Assembly (NCBI RefSeq): GCF_022539665.2
Contig: NC_081336.1
Span: 10,640,778 to 10,704,777, forward strand
Direction: 5' to 3'
Length of the DNA stretch: 64,000 bases
Source of the DNA: Daphnia carinata
Lineage: Eukaryota; Arthropoda; Branchiopoda; Diplostraca; Daphniidae
The notes below the pieces were generated by a model. It saw only the letters and a list, made by a program, of their open reading frames with translations. It was not told where the DNA came from and made no database searches. A program made the position numbers and the translations under genes. Below are positions 11,348 to 24,972 of the stretch, piece by piece. Each line of letters starts with the position of its first letter. The first letter of the stretch is position 1.

Positions 11348-14300
11348 CCATCTTCGTCGTTTCCTAACTTGAACGTCAACGCCTCAAGCTACGCACCCAC
11401 AAACATATTCGATCGGGTAGCTCAGCAAATCAACTCCAGCGCACGTCCGCCGTCACATCCAACAATCGCGATGTCGGCGCCTCCCGTACACAACCGATTT
11501 ACGCAACAAACGTTTCCGTCCCAGAGACCAGTTCCTGATTCGCAACCAACGGTGTACTCCCCTGATGCCTGGATATTCACCGTGAATCGTCATGACGCAC
11601 CTCCGACATTTCGTTCATCATCGAGACCGCCGAAAGCTGAACCACCGAAGTTTGACGGCAACCCGATAAACTGGCCTATGTTTATCCAGTCATTCAAGGT
11701 TCAGATCCACGACACATGTTTCAGCGATGCCGAACGTCAACATCATCTACGTGCATGCCTGACGACCGAAATTCAGAAGAACCTCGGTGAAGTTCTACTC
11801 AACCCTAGATTATACTCCTTTGCATTGAAAGAGCTGCATCGGAAGTTCGGAAATCCAAGAATCGTATCAACCGCTTGCTCTTCATTGCTTCTAAAGCTAC
11901 CTTCGTTTAAAGATAGCGACTACGAATCTTTAAAGCAGTTTTCGTCCACACTCCGTTCAGTCGTCGCAACTTTGCAACTGGGTGGATATGGATTGGAGCT
12001 ACACAGCAGCACCACTTTGGCTCAATTGGTTGGAAAATTGCCGCCCAACCTACGCAGTAAATGGGCCGAAGTGAGCTATCGAATTCAAGATAGATTGCCT
12101 ACGATACTCGACCTGGACACGTGGCTCGATGACGTTACGATGGCGGAGTATTTCGTCCGTGTTGGCGTCGACCCCACATTCCAGCAAGGCAGTCATCCGA
12201 AGACTCGAGAAAACGTCCACAAATCGTCTAACGAAAAACCGAAGAAGTCGACCACGCCCCCTATGGTCTTCTCCACAACCGTAAACATCGCATCCTGCCC
12301 ATATTGTGACGGTGCTCATCGCCTTTACCTCTGTGAGAAGTTTAAGGCGTTAAATCCCACGGAGCGATCGGAGGTAGTCAAAGAAAAAAGATGCTGTTAC
12401 CGGTGTCTCGACGACCGCCATCTAAGTTCCGAGTGTAAAAGGGAAAAGGAATGTGGAACAGAAGATTGTAAACGTCTTCACCACCCTCTTCTCCACGGAG
12501 CACCGAGGATGTATCCGAAAACGCCACAATCGAGCCCGACGTCACACTCTTCTCGAAAGGGCCCATTTAACGGCGCGGTCTCCTACGGCTACGAAAACGA
12601 AACGACCCTGCTGCCTATCGTCCCTATGGTAATCGAAGCTAATGGTCGAACCTGGACCGGGTACGGATTGTTGGATCCCGGTAGCCAAATCTCAATGATA
12701 ACCAACGCGCTTGCAAACGAATTGGGACTTCAAGGCGAGAAGGGAATTTCGATAATCGGAACGTACCACGGCCGCGACCCAACTGCACACACGACAAAGG
12801 TGTCCTTCAGAATCTCGTCGTTGGACAAAAGCAGTTCTTTCGAAATCCCGAACTGTTACTCCGTTCCCGTCTTAAAAATCAAGAACGAAAACGTCGATCT
12901 AAAGAAGCTTGTCAAGGATTGGCCTCATCTAGCTGGATTGAAGGTTTCCGCCCAAAATTCCGTGGACGTGAACGTGTTGATCGGCTCGTGTGATATGGCT
13001 CCGCAAGAAGTCCTTGAAATCAAAAGAGATCCGTTGAACGAGCGAGCTCCGCGAGGTCTCCGAACAGCCTTTGGATGGTGTATAGCCGGTCCGATTTCTC
13101 CGGCCGCCGTTGCACAACTTCAGTGCAACTCGCTCTCATTAGCGCCCCCACCCGATCAAGATCTTGTGAATGCGATCGATCGCTTTCTACTCACCGAGAC
13201 CTACGAAGCCCGAGCAGGTGTCAAGGTGCCGGTCAGCGACGATGAATTACGTGCAAACAAGATCCTAAACGAAACGACAAGATTCGTAGGCGATCGTTAC
13301 GAGTCGGGACTCCTCTGGAAAAACGAAGAGCCGAACCTCCCCGACAACAGCCAGTCTACACTAGCTCGCTTCCTAAAGCTAGAACGAAGACTCATCGCCG
13401 ACGAAAATCTTGGTAGAAGATACTCCGCTGCAATCAACGAATACATCAGCCTTGGTCACGCCCGAAAACTTTCAGCCGAGGAGGTCGATTACCGTCCAGC
13501 TGGCCGTACCTGGTTTCTGCCTCACCACCCTGTGATAAATCCGAAGAAACCTGACAAATGCCGCCCAGTTTTTGATGCCTCCGCGTACTACAAGGGAATG
13601 TCGCTGAACTTTGCCCTGCTGAAAGGACCTGACCTGCTAACCAACTTAATTGGTGTGTTGCTACGTTTCCGGCAACATCCGATGGCATTGAGCGCGGATA
13701 TCGTAAAGATGTTCCACCAAGTAAGAGTGCGGCCACAAGACGGGCCGGCACTTCGCTTCTTCTATCGCGACCCGGGTATACAGGAACCGCCCTCCGTTTA
13801 CCAAATGAACGTGCAACCCTTCGGCGCAGTTTGCTCCCCGACAATTTGTGCTCACGTTCTACGTCAAGCAGCCGAAGACGGTGGGATTGATGCAGCCGAC
13901 GCTACGAAACAAGTAATCGACCATTTCTACGTGGACAACTGGCTGACGTCATTCCCAACTGCCGAAGAAGCTATTCAGCAAGCGAAAAGGGTGACAAACG
14001 TTCTACGTCGTGGAGGATTCGAGCTCGCCCAGTGGGGCTCATCATGCCCGAAGGTTCTGCTGTCGTTGCCTGGCAACCCAGTTTCGTCTATCGACTTAGC
14101 GCTACACGGAATGCCCATAGAACGGACGTTGGGCCTCTCACTCGACTACGGTAGCGACTCGTTCGTAGTGAGCGCAAGCATTAAACTGGATGGAGAGACG
14201 AAACGTGAAATACTACGAGAAACGTCAAGCGTCTACGACCCATTTGGTTTTCTCTCACCGGTGTTGCTACAAGCTAAACTCATTCTGCAAGCTGTATGCA

Positions 14301-16561
14301 GAAAATCGGTTGGCTGGGACGATCAACTAGACCAGACGACCATCGATGAGTGGCAAAATTGGGCCATCTCCCTCTCGAAGCTAAACCCGCTTTCCGTCCC
14401 ACGATGTTTTTACCCAGAGCTACCAAAAGCACGAGGTGTGGGACTGCATCTGTTTGCTGACGCCTCCGAATCAGCGTTTGGTGCCATTGCCTATCTCCGT
14501 TTCGACATCCCCGACGGCGTTAAAGTGTCATTCGTTATGGCCAAGGCAAGAGTAGCACCTATCAAATACGTTTCGATACCCAGACTTGAGCTGTGTGCAG
14601 CATTACTCGCCGCCCGCCTAGCATCAGTGATCAAGTCAGAACTTCGACTAAAAATCGACCAAACCACATTTTGGTCAGATTCGACAACGGTTTTGAGATG
14701 GATCAACTCCCCACACTATCGGTTTCATATTTACGTCGGAAACCGAATAGGCGAAATATTGGAGCTGTCCGAAAGTAGTCAATGGCGTTACGTCCCTACG
14801 GCTCAAAACCCAGCAGATGACGTCAGCCGCGGCGTCACGTCATCTGAATTTTCCATCGAACATCGTTTCTTCACCGGTCCGTCTTTCCTCTACCAATCAC
14901 CTCAAAATTGGCCGGCCTTCCCCGATGTAAAACAGGGAACTAACGAAGTAGAGGATCCCGAAGTTCGCTGTACGAGATGGGTTGGTGCGATTCTACACGT
15001 AAACGATTCCATCGACCAGCTCACCACGTACACCTCCCGCTATCCGTTTTTAGTCGGCGTTGTCGGCTACGTCAAACGTTTCATCAGTAACGCTCGTAAA
15101 GAAAAAACTCATCGCGAATTCGGCAAATTATCGGAAACCGAGGTCAAGAATGCGGAAGCAGAATTGTTTAGGCGCGCTCAGATGTCTGCCTTTCCAGAAG
15201 ATTATAGCAATTTAAAAGAGGGAAAGCAGCTCGATCCTGGTTCAAGCCTAATCACGTTAACGCCATTCATCGACCATCAAAGAGTTTTACGAGTCGGAGG
15301 ACGTATTGAAAATGCTCCAGCTCCACCTGAAGCTCGCCATCCGATCATACTTCCAGCTGATGAGAAAATCACAAAGTTGCTAATTTATAGTCTCCACCTC
15401 GAGTTCGCACACTCCACTACAGAGAGAACCTTTCACGAGTTACGAAAGGTTTACTGGGTTCAACGTGGACGAAAAACGGTGAGAAGAATTATCAGCAAGT
15501 GCTTCAAATGCAAGCAACACTACGCAAAAGCACTCTGCCCGATGATGGCCGCCCTTCCCGGTTACCGTCTGAAGCCTTTCTACCCCGCCTTTACACACAC
15601 CGGAGTAGATTTCTTTGGCCCGTACAACGTAAAGATATTCAGACGGAAAGTAAAACGCTGGGCCTGTTTGTTTACTTGCATGTCATCAAGAGCCGTGCAC
15701 TTGGAAATGGCATACTCTCTTGACACTTCGTCATTCATCAACTGCATCAGTCGCTTTGAAGATCGCCGTACGACTCCGCAACATTATCACAGCGATAATG
15801 GCACGAACTTTGTTGGAGCTGTGCGTGAATTCTCCGAGTGTCTTCGTCGGATGGAACAACTAGCCATAAGAGATGGACGAAAACGAAGAACAGTGACCTG
15901 GAGTTTCAACCCACCTGCCGCGCCACATTTTGGTGGAACTTGGGAACGTCTAGTTCAGTCGTCAAAACGTGCCTTAAGATTCGTACTTAACGAACAAACC
16001 CTGACTGACGATACCTTAGTCACCACGTTAATTCAAGTGGAGAAACTTCTCAACGGCCGCCCGTTAACGTATGTAAGCGTAAACCCGGCGGATCCCGAAC
16101 CCATCACGCCAAACCATCTTCTCCTTGGACACGAAAATCCGTACGTACCCTTCGACATGTTCGACGAAAACGACATGACGACCAAAAGGCAGTACCGCAT
16201 CGCTCAGTACCTCACGGATTGTTTCTGGAGACGTTGGATGAGGGAATATCTGCCCAGCCTTACGGAAAGACGGAAATGGCTATACGGACAAAAGAACCTC
16301 AACGTTGGCGACATCGTGATCGTTATTGAGCCAGACACACCACGTGGAGAATGGCCCATCGCTCGTGTCGTCAAGGTGTTCTCTGGACCAGATGGCGTGG
16401 TCCGCTCCGCGATCGTTCACCTACGTTCGGCCACCAAAACCTCCGAACTTCATCGCCCAGCTGTGAAACTCTTCTTGTTGGAGTCTTGGGATACGGATGG
16501 TGCGTCCGCTTACGAACGCAGGGCCGGCTATGTTCCGAATCCTACAGCCCCAAATAGTTAG
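11348..16561 (+). pseudogene. BEL element 1 remaining gag and pol frame
   Basis: 1,737 codons in the same frame as the preceding gag part, without further breaks. Order: gag capsid-like region (PPKFDGNPINWPMF onwards), CCHC-type motifs (CPYCDGAHRLYLC, CYRCLDDRHLSSEC), aspartic protease (GLLDPGSQISMI), RT with FYVDNWL, RNase H (LFADASESAFGAIAY, FWSDSTTVLRW), integrase with its zinc-binding segment and DDE residues in TGVDFFGP, HSDNGTNF and GGTWERL. The stop lies inside the 3' LTR, so the last ten codons are LTR sequence. Intact apart from being cut off from its start by the TAG at 11,345. Confidence 0.9.
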
Positions 16562-16803
16562 AAGAGGCTTTATCTAAAACGGTATTGTGCCATAGGCGAA
16601 AACGGAGGCAGGGGAACGTAGACGACGCAACGAGGAGGGAAGATCACCCTTTCGCAAAACAATTAGAGAGAAGAATTTGCCTGTTACAGTCGCGTCACTC
16701 GTTTTCCCGTAAAATATTGTAACTTGTAAAATATCAGTATTGAGCTAACGTGCCCGTAAATAAAATACAGAGTGCGAAATTTACCTGCAATCTTAAAGTC
16801 AGT
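16531..16803 (+). repeat. 3' LTR of BEL element 1, truncated
   Basis: 273 of 287 bp. The final ACGTATCGTTAACA is missing; the LTR text CTTAAAGTCAGT runs straight into satellite TTCACGATCTACATTC. The satellite normally has GAATCAGTTTCA at this place, so the joint lies within a TCAGT common to both. Confidence 0.9.
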
Positions 16804-18190
16804 TTCACGATCTACATTCAAACAGCATCAAATATACGTGTATTCAATGTGAATATAGTTTTATAGAATCAGTTTCATGATCTACATTCAAACAGTATCA
16901 AATATACGTGTATTCAATGTGAATACAACGTGATACAGTGAGTTTCAATATCTACATTCAAACAGCATCAAATATACGTGTATTCAATGTGAATATAGTG
17001 TTATAGAATCAGTTTCATGATCTACATTCAAACAGTATCAAATATACGTGTATTCAATGTGAATATAGTGTTATAGAATCAGTTTCATGATCTATATTCA
17101 AACAGTATCAAATATACGTGTATTCAATGTGAATATAGTGTTATTGAATCAGTTTCATGATCTACATTCAAAGAGTATCAAATATACGTGTATGCAATGT
17201 GAATATAGTGTTATAGAATCAGTTTCATGATCTACATTTAAACAGTATCAAATATACGTGTATTCAATGTCAATATAGTGTTATAGAATCAGTTTCATGA
17301 TCTACATTCAAACAGTATCAAATATACGTGTATTCAATGTGAATACAATGTGATACAGTGAGTTTCAATATCTACATTCAAACAGCATCAAATATACGTG
17401 TATTCAATGTGAATATAGTGTTATAGAATCAGTTTCTTGATCTACATTTAAACAGTATCAAATATACGTGTATCCAATGTGAATATAGTGTTATAGAATG
17501 AGTTTCATGATCTACATTCAAACAGTATCAAATATACGTGTATTCAATGTGAATACAATGTGATACAGTGAGTTTCAATATCTACATTCAAACAGCATCA
17601 AATATACGTGTATTCAATGTGAATATAGTGTTATAGAATCAGTTTCATGATCTACATTCAAACAGTATCAAATATACGTGTATTCAATGTGAATATAGTG
17701 TGATACAGTGAGTTTCAATATCTACATTCAAACAGCATCAAATATACGTGTATTCAATGTGAATATAGTGTTATAGAATCAGTTTCATGATCTACATTCA
17801 AACAGCATCAAATATACGTGTATTCAATGTGAATATAGTGTTATAGAATCAGTTTCATGATCTACATTCAAACAGTATCAAATATACGTGTATTCAATGT
17901 GAATATAGTGTGATACAGTGAGTTTCAATATCTACATTCAAACAGCATCAAATATACGTGTATTCAATGTGAATATAGTGTTATAGAATCAGTTTCAATA
18001 TCTACATTCAAACAGCATCAAATATACGTGTATTCAATGTGAATATAGTGTTATAGAATCAGTTTCATGATCTACATTCAAACAGCATCAAATATACGTG
18101 TATTCAATGTGAATATAGTGTTATAGAATCAGTTTCATGATCTACATTCACACAGCATCAAATATACGTGTATCAATGTGAATATAGTGT
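16804..18190. repeat. 70-bp satellite array 1 (about 20 monomers)
   Basis: Head-to-tail 70-bp monomers, each with TCTACATTCAAACAG, CAAATATACGTGTATTCAA and TGTGAATATAGTG. Two classes are mixed: one with TTATAGAATCAGTTTCATGA and mostly CAGTATC, another with GATACAGTGAGTTTCAATA and CAGCATC. Each monomer holds the dyad ATTCA-ATG-TGAAT. The array lies exactly between the two BEL elements. Confidence 0.95.
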
Positions 18191-18477
18191 TGTTCCGAAT
18201 CCTACAGCCCCAAATAGTTAGAAGAGGCTTTATCTAAAACGGTATTGTGCCATAGGCGAAAACGGAGGCAGGGGAACGTAGACGACGCAACGAGGAGGGA
18301 AGATCACCCTTTCGCAAAACAATTAGAGACAAGAATTTGCCTGTTACAGTCGCGTCACTCGTTTTCCCGTAAAATATTGTAACTTGTAAAATATCAGTAT
18401 TGAGCTAACGTGCCCGTAAATAAAATACAGAGTGCGAAATTTACCTGCAATCTTAAAGTCAGTACGTATCGTTAACA
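18191..18477 (+). repeat. 5' LTR of BEL element 2
   Basis: 287 bp, TG...CA ends, same as the element 1 LTR. TTTTGGTGCATCGACC follows as the probable primer-binding region; the leader runs to the ATG at 18,881 with no gene seen. Confidence 0.9.
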
Positions 18478-18880
18478 TTTTGGTGCATCGACCGGGAATC
18501 GTGAATCCCAACGAACTGATCCGTAAATTGTAGTCGTCTTATCGCTCTGTATCGTCCACATCGTTTACGCTACAGCACGAAAACTCATGCTGACGTTTTA
18601 TCCTATCAAGAGGATCTACAATCAAGCGTTACCTTTAGAACAAAACTTAATTAGACGATTTACGCCACATGTGCTCGCCCCTATAGCACATTGAATCGTC
18701 TACGCACGAAGTATTGTCCTAATAACTTGATTGTCGAAACCTTAGCTTGTACCCGTCTCGTCGACAAGCTCATGCCTTTAAATAACGTCTAAAGTGCATA
18801 CTCGCAAATCAGTCCCGCGTGGCAGATCACGTAACACGTTGCGTAAACTGATCCCATACGTCATCCGTTGTCATTCAAGC

Positions 18881-21800
18881 ATGGCCAACGAAGCTTTCCC
18901 CCTCGATGTTATTCAAGAAGAAGAACCGGAGGAAGATTTGGAAGAATGGCAAAGGACAAACGACCCCGCTCAGCTAAAACAGCACCGTACGCAGGCCAAG
19001 AGAATCCACACGATGGCACTCAATCAAGCTCTCCTTGCCGTCCGAATGCAGGAAGATGTTGGAAGAATCGAGATTGAGCGAACAAGCCTGGTTCGTGCAT
19101 ACGACATCGTTGAAAGAATTCACCGTCGCTACGTGGAAGTCTGCAAGTTCGACGGCGAAGATCTAGACAGAGAAACCAGCTGGGGAATTGATATTTCCAT
19201 CAAACACTCGAGGGCATTAACCGACATGGCCAACTACATCGACTCCCTTCAGGCCCGCGCAAGATCAGTGGCAGGTTCCAGCCGTAGTAGTGTTTCCAAC
19301 CGTTCATCAACCTCATCGACACGACGTAAACTTCAGGAGGCCGAGCGGTTAGAAAAGGAAACGCAACTAAGGATTCAACAGGAAAAAGCCGAAGCCTTAC
19401 AACAAGCCGAAGAGGAAGAACGTAGAATGCAGCTCGAAATCGCCAGAAAGGCAGAGGAAAAGCGGGTTGAAGCATCACGTAAGGAACGACAACTGAAAAT
19501 GGAGTTAGAGAGGCAACGTTACACTAGCTCCTTGTTACGTAAACAACTCGCAGACGAATTAGCGGAAGCCGAAGAGACGGATGAAATCGAAACGTCCGGG
19601 TTTGATAAAACAGATGTCTGGAAAACTTCTAACGTCCCATTTCATGCACCCGCTACGCCTGTTCCAGAATTCTGCATGCCGTACAGACCAGCAACGACAA
19701 CGCAACCATGCTCTCAACACGGGCCGGCTGCGTCCCAACAGCCGTTTACGTTTGACCAGCCATCTTCGTCGTTTCCTAACTTGAACGTCAACGCCTCAAG
19801 CTACGCACCCACAAACATATTCGATAGGGTAGCTCAGCAAATCAACTCAAGCGCACGTCCGCCGTCACATCCAACAATCGCGATGTCGGCGCCTCCCGTA
19901 CACAACCGATTTACGCAACAAACTTTTCCGTCCCAGAGACCAGTTCCTGATTCGCAACCAACGGTGTACTCCCCTGATGCCTGGATATTCACCGTGAATC
20001 GTCATGACGCACCTCCGACATTTCGTTCATCATCGAGACCGCCGAAAGCTGAACCACCGAAGTTTGACGGCAACCCGATAAACTGGCCTATGTTTATCCA
20101 GTCATTCAAGGTTCAGATCCACGACACATGTTTCAGCGATGCCGAACGTCAACATCATCTACGTGCATGCCTGACGACCGAAATTCAGAAGAACCTCGGT
20201 GAAGTTCTACTCAACCCTGGATTATACTCCTTTGCATTGAAAGAGCTGCATCGGAAGTTCGGAAATCCAAGAATCGTATCAACCGCCTGCTCTTCATTGC
20301 TTCTAAAGCTACCTTCGTTTAAAGATAGCGACTACGAATCTTTAAAGCAGTTTTCGTCCACACTCCGTTCAGTCGTCGCAACTTTGCAACTGGGTGGATA
20401 TGGATTGGAGCTACACAGCAGCACCACTTTGGCTCAATTGGTTGGAAAATTGCCGCCCAACCTACGCAGTAAATGGGCCGAAGTGAGCTATCGAATTCAA
20501 GATAGATTGCCTACGATACTCGACCTGGACACGTGGCTCGATGACGTTACGATGGCGGAGTATTTCGTCCGTGTTGGCGTCGACCCCACATTCCAGCAAG
20601 GCAGTCATCCGAAGACTCGAGAAAACGTCCACAAATCGTCTAACGAAAAACCGAAGAAGTCGACCACGCCCCCTATGGTCTTCTCCACAACCGTAAACAT
20701 CGCATCCTGCCCATATTGTGACGGTGCTCATCGCCTTTACCTCTGTGAGAAGTTTAAGGCGTTAAATCCCACGGAGCGATCGGAGGTAGTCAAAGAAAAA
20801 AGATGCTGTTACCGGTGTCTCGACGACCGCCATCTAAGTTCCGAGTGTAAAAGGGAAAAGGAATGTGGAACAGAAGATTGTAAACGTCTTCACCACCCTC
20901 TTCTCCACGGAGCACCGAGGATGTATCCGAAAACGCCACAATCGAGCCCGACGTCACACTCTTCTCGAAAGGGCCCATTTAACGGCGCGGTCTCCTACGG
21001 CTACGAAAACGAAACGACCCTGCTGCCTATCGTCCCTATGGTAATCGAAGCTAATGGTCGAACCTGGACCGGGTACGGATTGTTGGATCCCGGTAGCCAA
21101 ATCTCAATGATAACCAACGCGCTTGCAAACGAATTGGGACTTCAAGGCGAGAAGGGAATTTCGATAATCGGAACGTACCACGGCCGCGACCCAACTGCAC
21201 ACACGACAAAGGTGTCCTTCAGAATCTCGTCGTTGGACAAAAGCAGTTCTTTCGAAATCCCGAACTGTTACTCCGTTCCCGTCTTAAAAATCAAGAACGA
21301 AAACGTCGATCTAAAGAAGCTTGTCAAGGATTGGCCTCATCTAGCTGGATTGAAGGTTCCCGCCCAAAATTCCGTGGACGTGAACGTGTTGATCGGCTCG
21401 TGTGATATGGCTCCGCAAGAAGTCCTTGAAATCAAAAGAGATCCGTTGAACGAGCGAGCTCCGCGAGGTCTCCGAACAGCCTTTGGATGGTGTATAGCCG
21501 GTCCGATTTCTCCGGCCGCCGTTGCACAACTTCAGTGCAACTCGCTCTCATTAGCGCCCCCACCCGATCAAGATCTTGTGAATGCGATCGATCGCTTTCT
21601 ACTCACCGAGACCTACGAAGCCCGAGCAGGTGTCAAGGTGCCGGTCAGCGACGATGAATTACGTGCAAACAAGATTCTAAACGAAACGACAAGATTCGTA
21701 GGCGATCGTTACGAGTCGGGACTCCTCTGGAAAAACGAAGAGCCGAACCTCCCCGACAACAGCCAGTCTACACTAGCTCGCTTCCTAAAGCTAGAACGAA

Positions 21801-24133
21801 GACTCATCGCCGACGAAAATCTTGGTAGAAGATACTCCGCTGCAATCAACGAATACATCAGCCTTGGTCACGCCCGAAAACTTTCAGCCGAGGAGGTCGA
21901 TTACCGTCCAGCTGGCCGTACCTGGTTTCTGCCTCACCACCCTGTGATAAATCCGAAGAAACCTGACAAATGCCGCCCAGTTTTTGATGCCTCCGCGTAC
22001 TACAAGGGAATGTCGCTGAACTTTGCCCTGCTGAAAGGACCTGACCTGCTAACCAACTTAATTGGTGTGTTGCTACGTTTCCGGCAACATCCGATGGCAT
22101 TGAGCGCGGATATCGTAAAGATGTTCCACCAAGTAAGAGTGCGGCCACAAGACGGGCCGGCACTTCGCTTCTTCTATCGCGACCCGGGTATACAGGAACC
22201 GCCCTCCGTTTACCAAATGAACGTGCAACCCTTCGGCGCAGTTTGCTCCCCGACAATTTGTGCTCACGTTCTACGTCAAGCAGCCGAAGACGGTGGGATT
22301 GATGCAGCCGACGCTACGAAACAAGTAATCGACCATTTCTACGTGGACAACTGGCTGACGTCATTCCCAACTGCCGAAGAAGCTATTCAGCAAGCGAACA
22401 GGGTGACAAACGTTCTACGTCGTGGAGGATTCGAGCTCGCCCAGTGGGGCTCATCATGCCCGAAGGTTCTGCTGTCGTTGCCTGGCAACCCAGTTTCGTC
22501 TATCGACTTAGCGCTACACGGAATGCCCATAGAACGGACGTTGGGCCTCTCACTCGACTACGGTAGCGACTCGTTCGTAGTGAGCGCAAGCATTAAACTG
22601 GATGGAGAGACGAAACGTGAAATACTACGAGAAACGTCAAGCGTCTACGACCCATTTGGTTTTCTCTCACCGGTGTTGCTACAAGCTAAACTCATTCTGC
22701 AAGCTGTATGCAGAAAATCGGTTGGCTGGGACGATCAACTAGACCAGACGACCATCGATGAGTGGCAAAATTGGGCCATCTCCCTCTCGAAGCTAAACCC
22801 GCTTTCCGTCCCACGATGTTTTTACCCAGAGCTACCAAAAGCACGAGGTGTGGGACTGCATCTGTTTGCTGACGCCTCCGAATCAGCGTTTGGTGCCATT
22901 GCCTATCTCCGTTTCGACATCCCCGACGGCGTTAAAGTGTCATTCGTTATGGCCAAGGCAAGAGTAGCACCTATCAAATACGTTTCGATACCCAGACTTG
23001 AGCTGTGTGCAGCATTACTCGCCGCCCGCCTAGCATCAGTGATCAAGTCAGAACTTCGACTAAAAATCGACCAAACCACATTTTGGTCAGATTCGACAAC
23101 GGTTTTGAGATGGATCAACTCCCCACACTATCGGTTTCATATTTACGTCGGAAACCGAATAGGCGAAATATTGGAGCTGTCCGAAAGTAGTCAATGGCGT
23201 TACGTCCCTACGGCTCAAAACCCAGCAGATGACGTCAGCCGCGGCGTCACGTCATCTGAATTTTCCATCGAACATCGTTTCTTCACCGGTCCGTCTTTCC
23301 TCTACCAATCACCTCAAAATTGGCCGGCCTTCCCCGATGTAAAACAGGGAACTAACGAAGTAGAGGATCCCGAAGTTCGCTGTACGAGATGGGTTGGTGC
23401 GATTCTACACGTAAACGATTCCATCGACCAGCTCACCACGTACACCTCCCGCTATCCGTTTTTAGTCGGCGTTGTCGGCTACGTCAAACGTTTCATCAGT
23501 AACGCTCGTAAAGAAAAAACTCATCGCGAATTCGGCAAATTATCGGAAACCGAGGTCAAGAATGCGGAAGCAGAATTGTTTAGGCGCGCTCAGATGTCTG
23601 CCTTTCCAGAAGATTATAGCAATTTAAAAGAGGGAAAGCAGCTCGATCCTGGTTCAAGCCTAATCACGTTAACGCCATTCATCGACCATCAAAGAGTTTT
23701 ACGAGTCGGAGGACGTATTGAAAATGCTCCAGCTCCACCTGAAGCTCGCCATCCGATCATACTTCCAGCTGATGAGAAAATCACAAAGTTGCTAATTTAT
23801 AGTCTCCACCTCGAGTTCGCACACTCCACTACAGAGAGAACCTTTCACGAGTTACGAAAGGTTTACTGGGTTCAACGTGCGAAAAACGGTGAGAAGAATT
23901 ATCAGCAAGTGCTTCAAATGCAAGCAACACTACGCAAAAGCACTCTGCCCGATGATGACCGCCCTTCCCGGTTACCGTCTGAAGCCTTTCTACCCCGCCT
24001 TTACACACACCGGAGTAGATTTCTTTGGCCCGTACAACGTAAAGATATTCAGACGGAAAGTAAAACGCTGGGCCTGTTTGTTTACTTGCATGTCATCAAG
24101 AGCCGTGCACTTGGAAATGGCATACTCTCTTGA
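18881..24133 (+). pseudogene. BEL element 2 gag-pol, frameshifted in integrase
   Basis: 1,750 codons from the ATG: gag with coiled coil and two CCHC-type motifs (about residues 609-665), protease DPGS near 734, RT YVDN near 1,153, RNase H FADAS near 1,328, and the zinc-binding start of integrase (near 1,650). Near 23,878 it lacks 2 bp present in element 1 (CAACGTGCGAAA versus CAACGTGGACGAAA), and the frame then runs through unrelated residues to a stop at 24,133. The integrase core is in another frame downstream. Confidence 0.9.
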
Positions 24134-24401
24134 CACTTCGTCATTCATCAACTGCATCAGTCGCTTTGAAGATCGCCGTACGACTCCGCAACATTATCAC
24201 AGCGATAATGGCACGAACTTTGTTGGAGCTGTGCGTGAATTCTCCGAGTATCTTCGTCGGATGGAACAACTAGCCATAAGAGATGGACGAAAACGAAGAA
24301 CAGTGACCTGGAGTTTCAACCCACCTGCCGCGCCACATTTTGGTGGAACTTGGGAACGTCTAGTTCAGTCGTCAAAAACGTGCCTTAAGATTCGTACTTA
24401 A
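23877..24401 (+). pseudogene. BEL element 2 integrase core, middle frame
   Basis: Continues integrase in a new frame after the 2-bp loss: zinc-binding cysteines in KCFKCKQH, then DDE residues in TGVDFFGP, HSDNGTNF and GGTWERL. It ends because of a 1-bp insertion in an A run (GTCAAAAACGTG versus GTCAAAACGTG in element 1) near 24,376. Confidence 0.88.
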
Positions 24402-24447
24402 CGAACAAACCCTGACTGACGATACCTTAGTCACCACGTTAATTCAA

Positions 24448-24972
24448 GTGGAGAAACTTCTCAACGGCCGCCCGTTAACGTATGTAAGCGTAAACCCGGC
24501 GGATCCCGAACCCATCACGCCAAACCATCTTCTCCTTGGACACGAAAATCCGTACGTACCCTTCGACATGTTCGACGAAAACGACATGACGACCAAAAGG
24601 CAGTACCGCATCGCTCAGTACCTCACGGATTGTTTCTGGAGACGTTGGATGAGGGAATATCTGCCCAGCCTTACGGAAAGACGGAAATGGCTATACGGAC
24701 AAAAGAACCTCAACGTTGGCGACATCGTGATCGTTATCGAGCCAGACACACCCCGTGGAGAATGGCCCATCGCTCGTGTCGTCAAGGTGTTCTCTGGACC
24801 AGATGGCGTGGTCCGCTCCGCGATCGTTCACCTACGTTCGGCCACCAAAACCTCCGAACTTCATCGCCCAGCTGTGAAACTCTGCTTGTTGGAGTCTTGG
24901 GATACGGATGGTGCGTCCGCTTACGAACGCAGGGCCGGCTATGTTCCGAATCCTACAGCCCCAAATAGTTAG
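24448..24972 (+). pseudogene. BEL element 2 integrase C-terminal frame
   Basis: Third piece of pol after the 1-bp insertion; the same C-terminal region as element 1, including GDIVIVIEPDTPRGEWPIAR, the SH3-like tail typical of BEL integrases, and a stop within the 3' LTR. Confidence 0.85.

Larger units (their letters stand above)
9758..16803 (+). mobile_element. BEL/Pao LTR retrotransposon, element 1
   Basis: LTR (9758-10044), leader, gag-pol frame and a 3' LTR missing its last 14 bases. Domain order gag, aspartic protease, RT, RNase H, integrase is that of BEL/Pao. The left flank is POLD1 pseudogene (aaacg); the right flank is satellite (ttcac); no target duplication, and the rest of POLD1 is not on the other side. 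Hence the right edge is a rearrangement, not a clean insertion. The two LTRs differ at one base over their shared length (GAGACAAG versus GAGAGAAG), so the element is young. Twin of element 2 at 18,191-25,228. Confidence 0.93.

Noticed and set aside
13446-13844. 132-residue minus-strand frame inside BEL element 1 (also in element 2 at 21,858-22,256)
   Set aside because: Shadow of the RT coding region in the opposite strand; no family signature.
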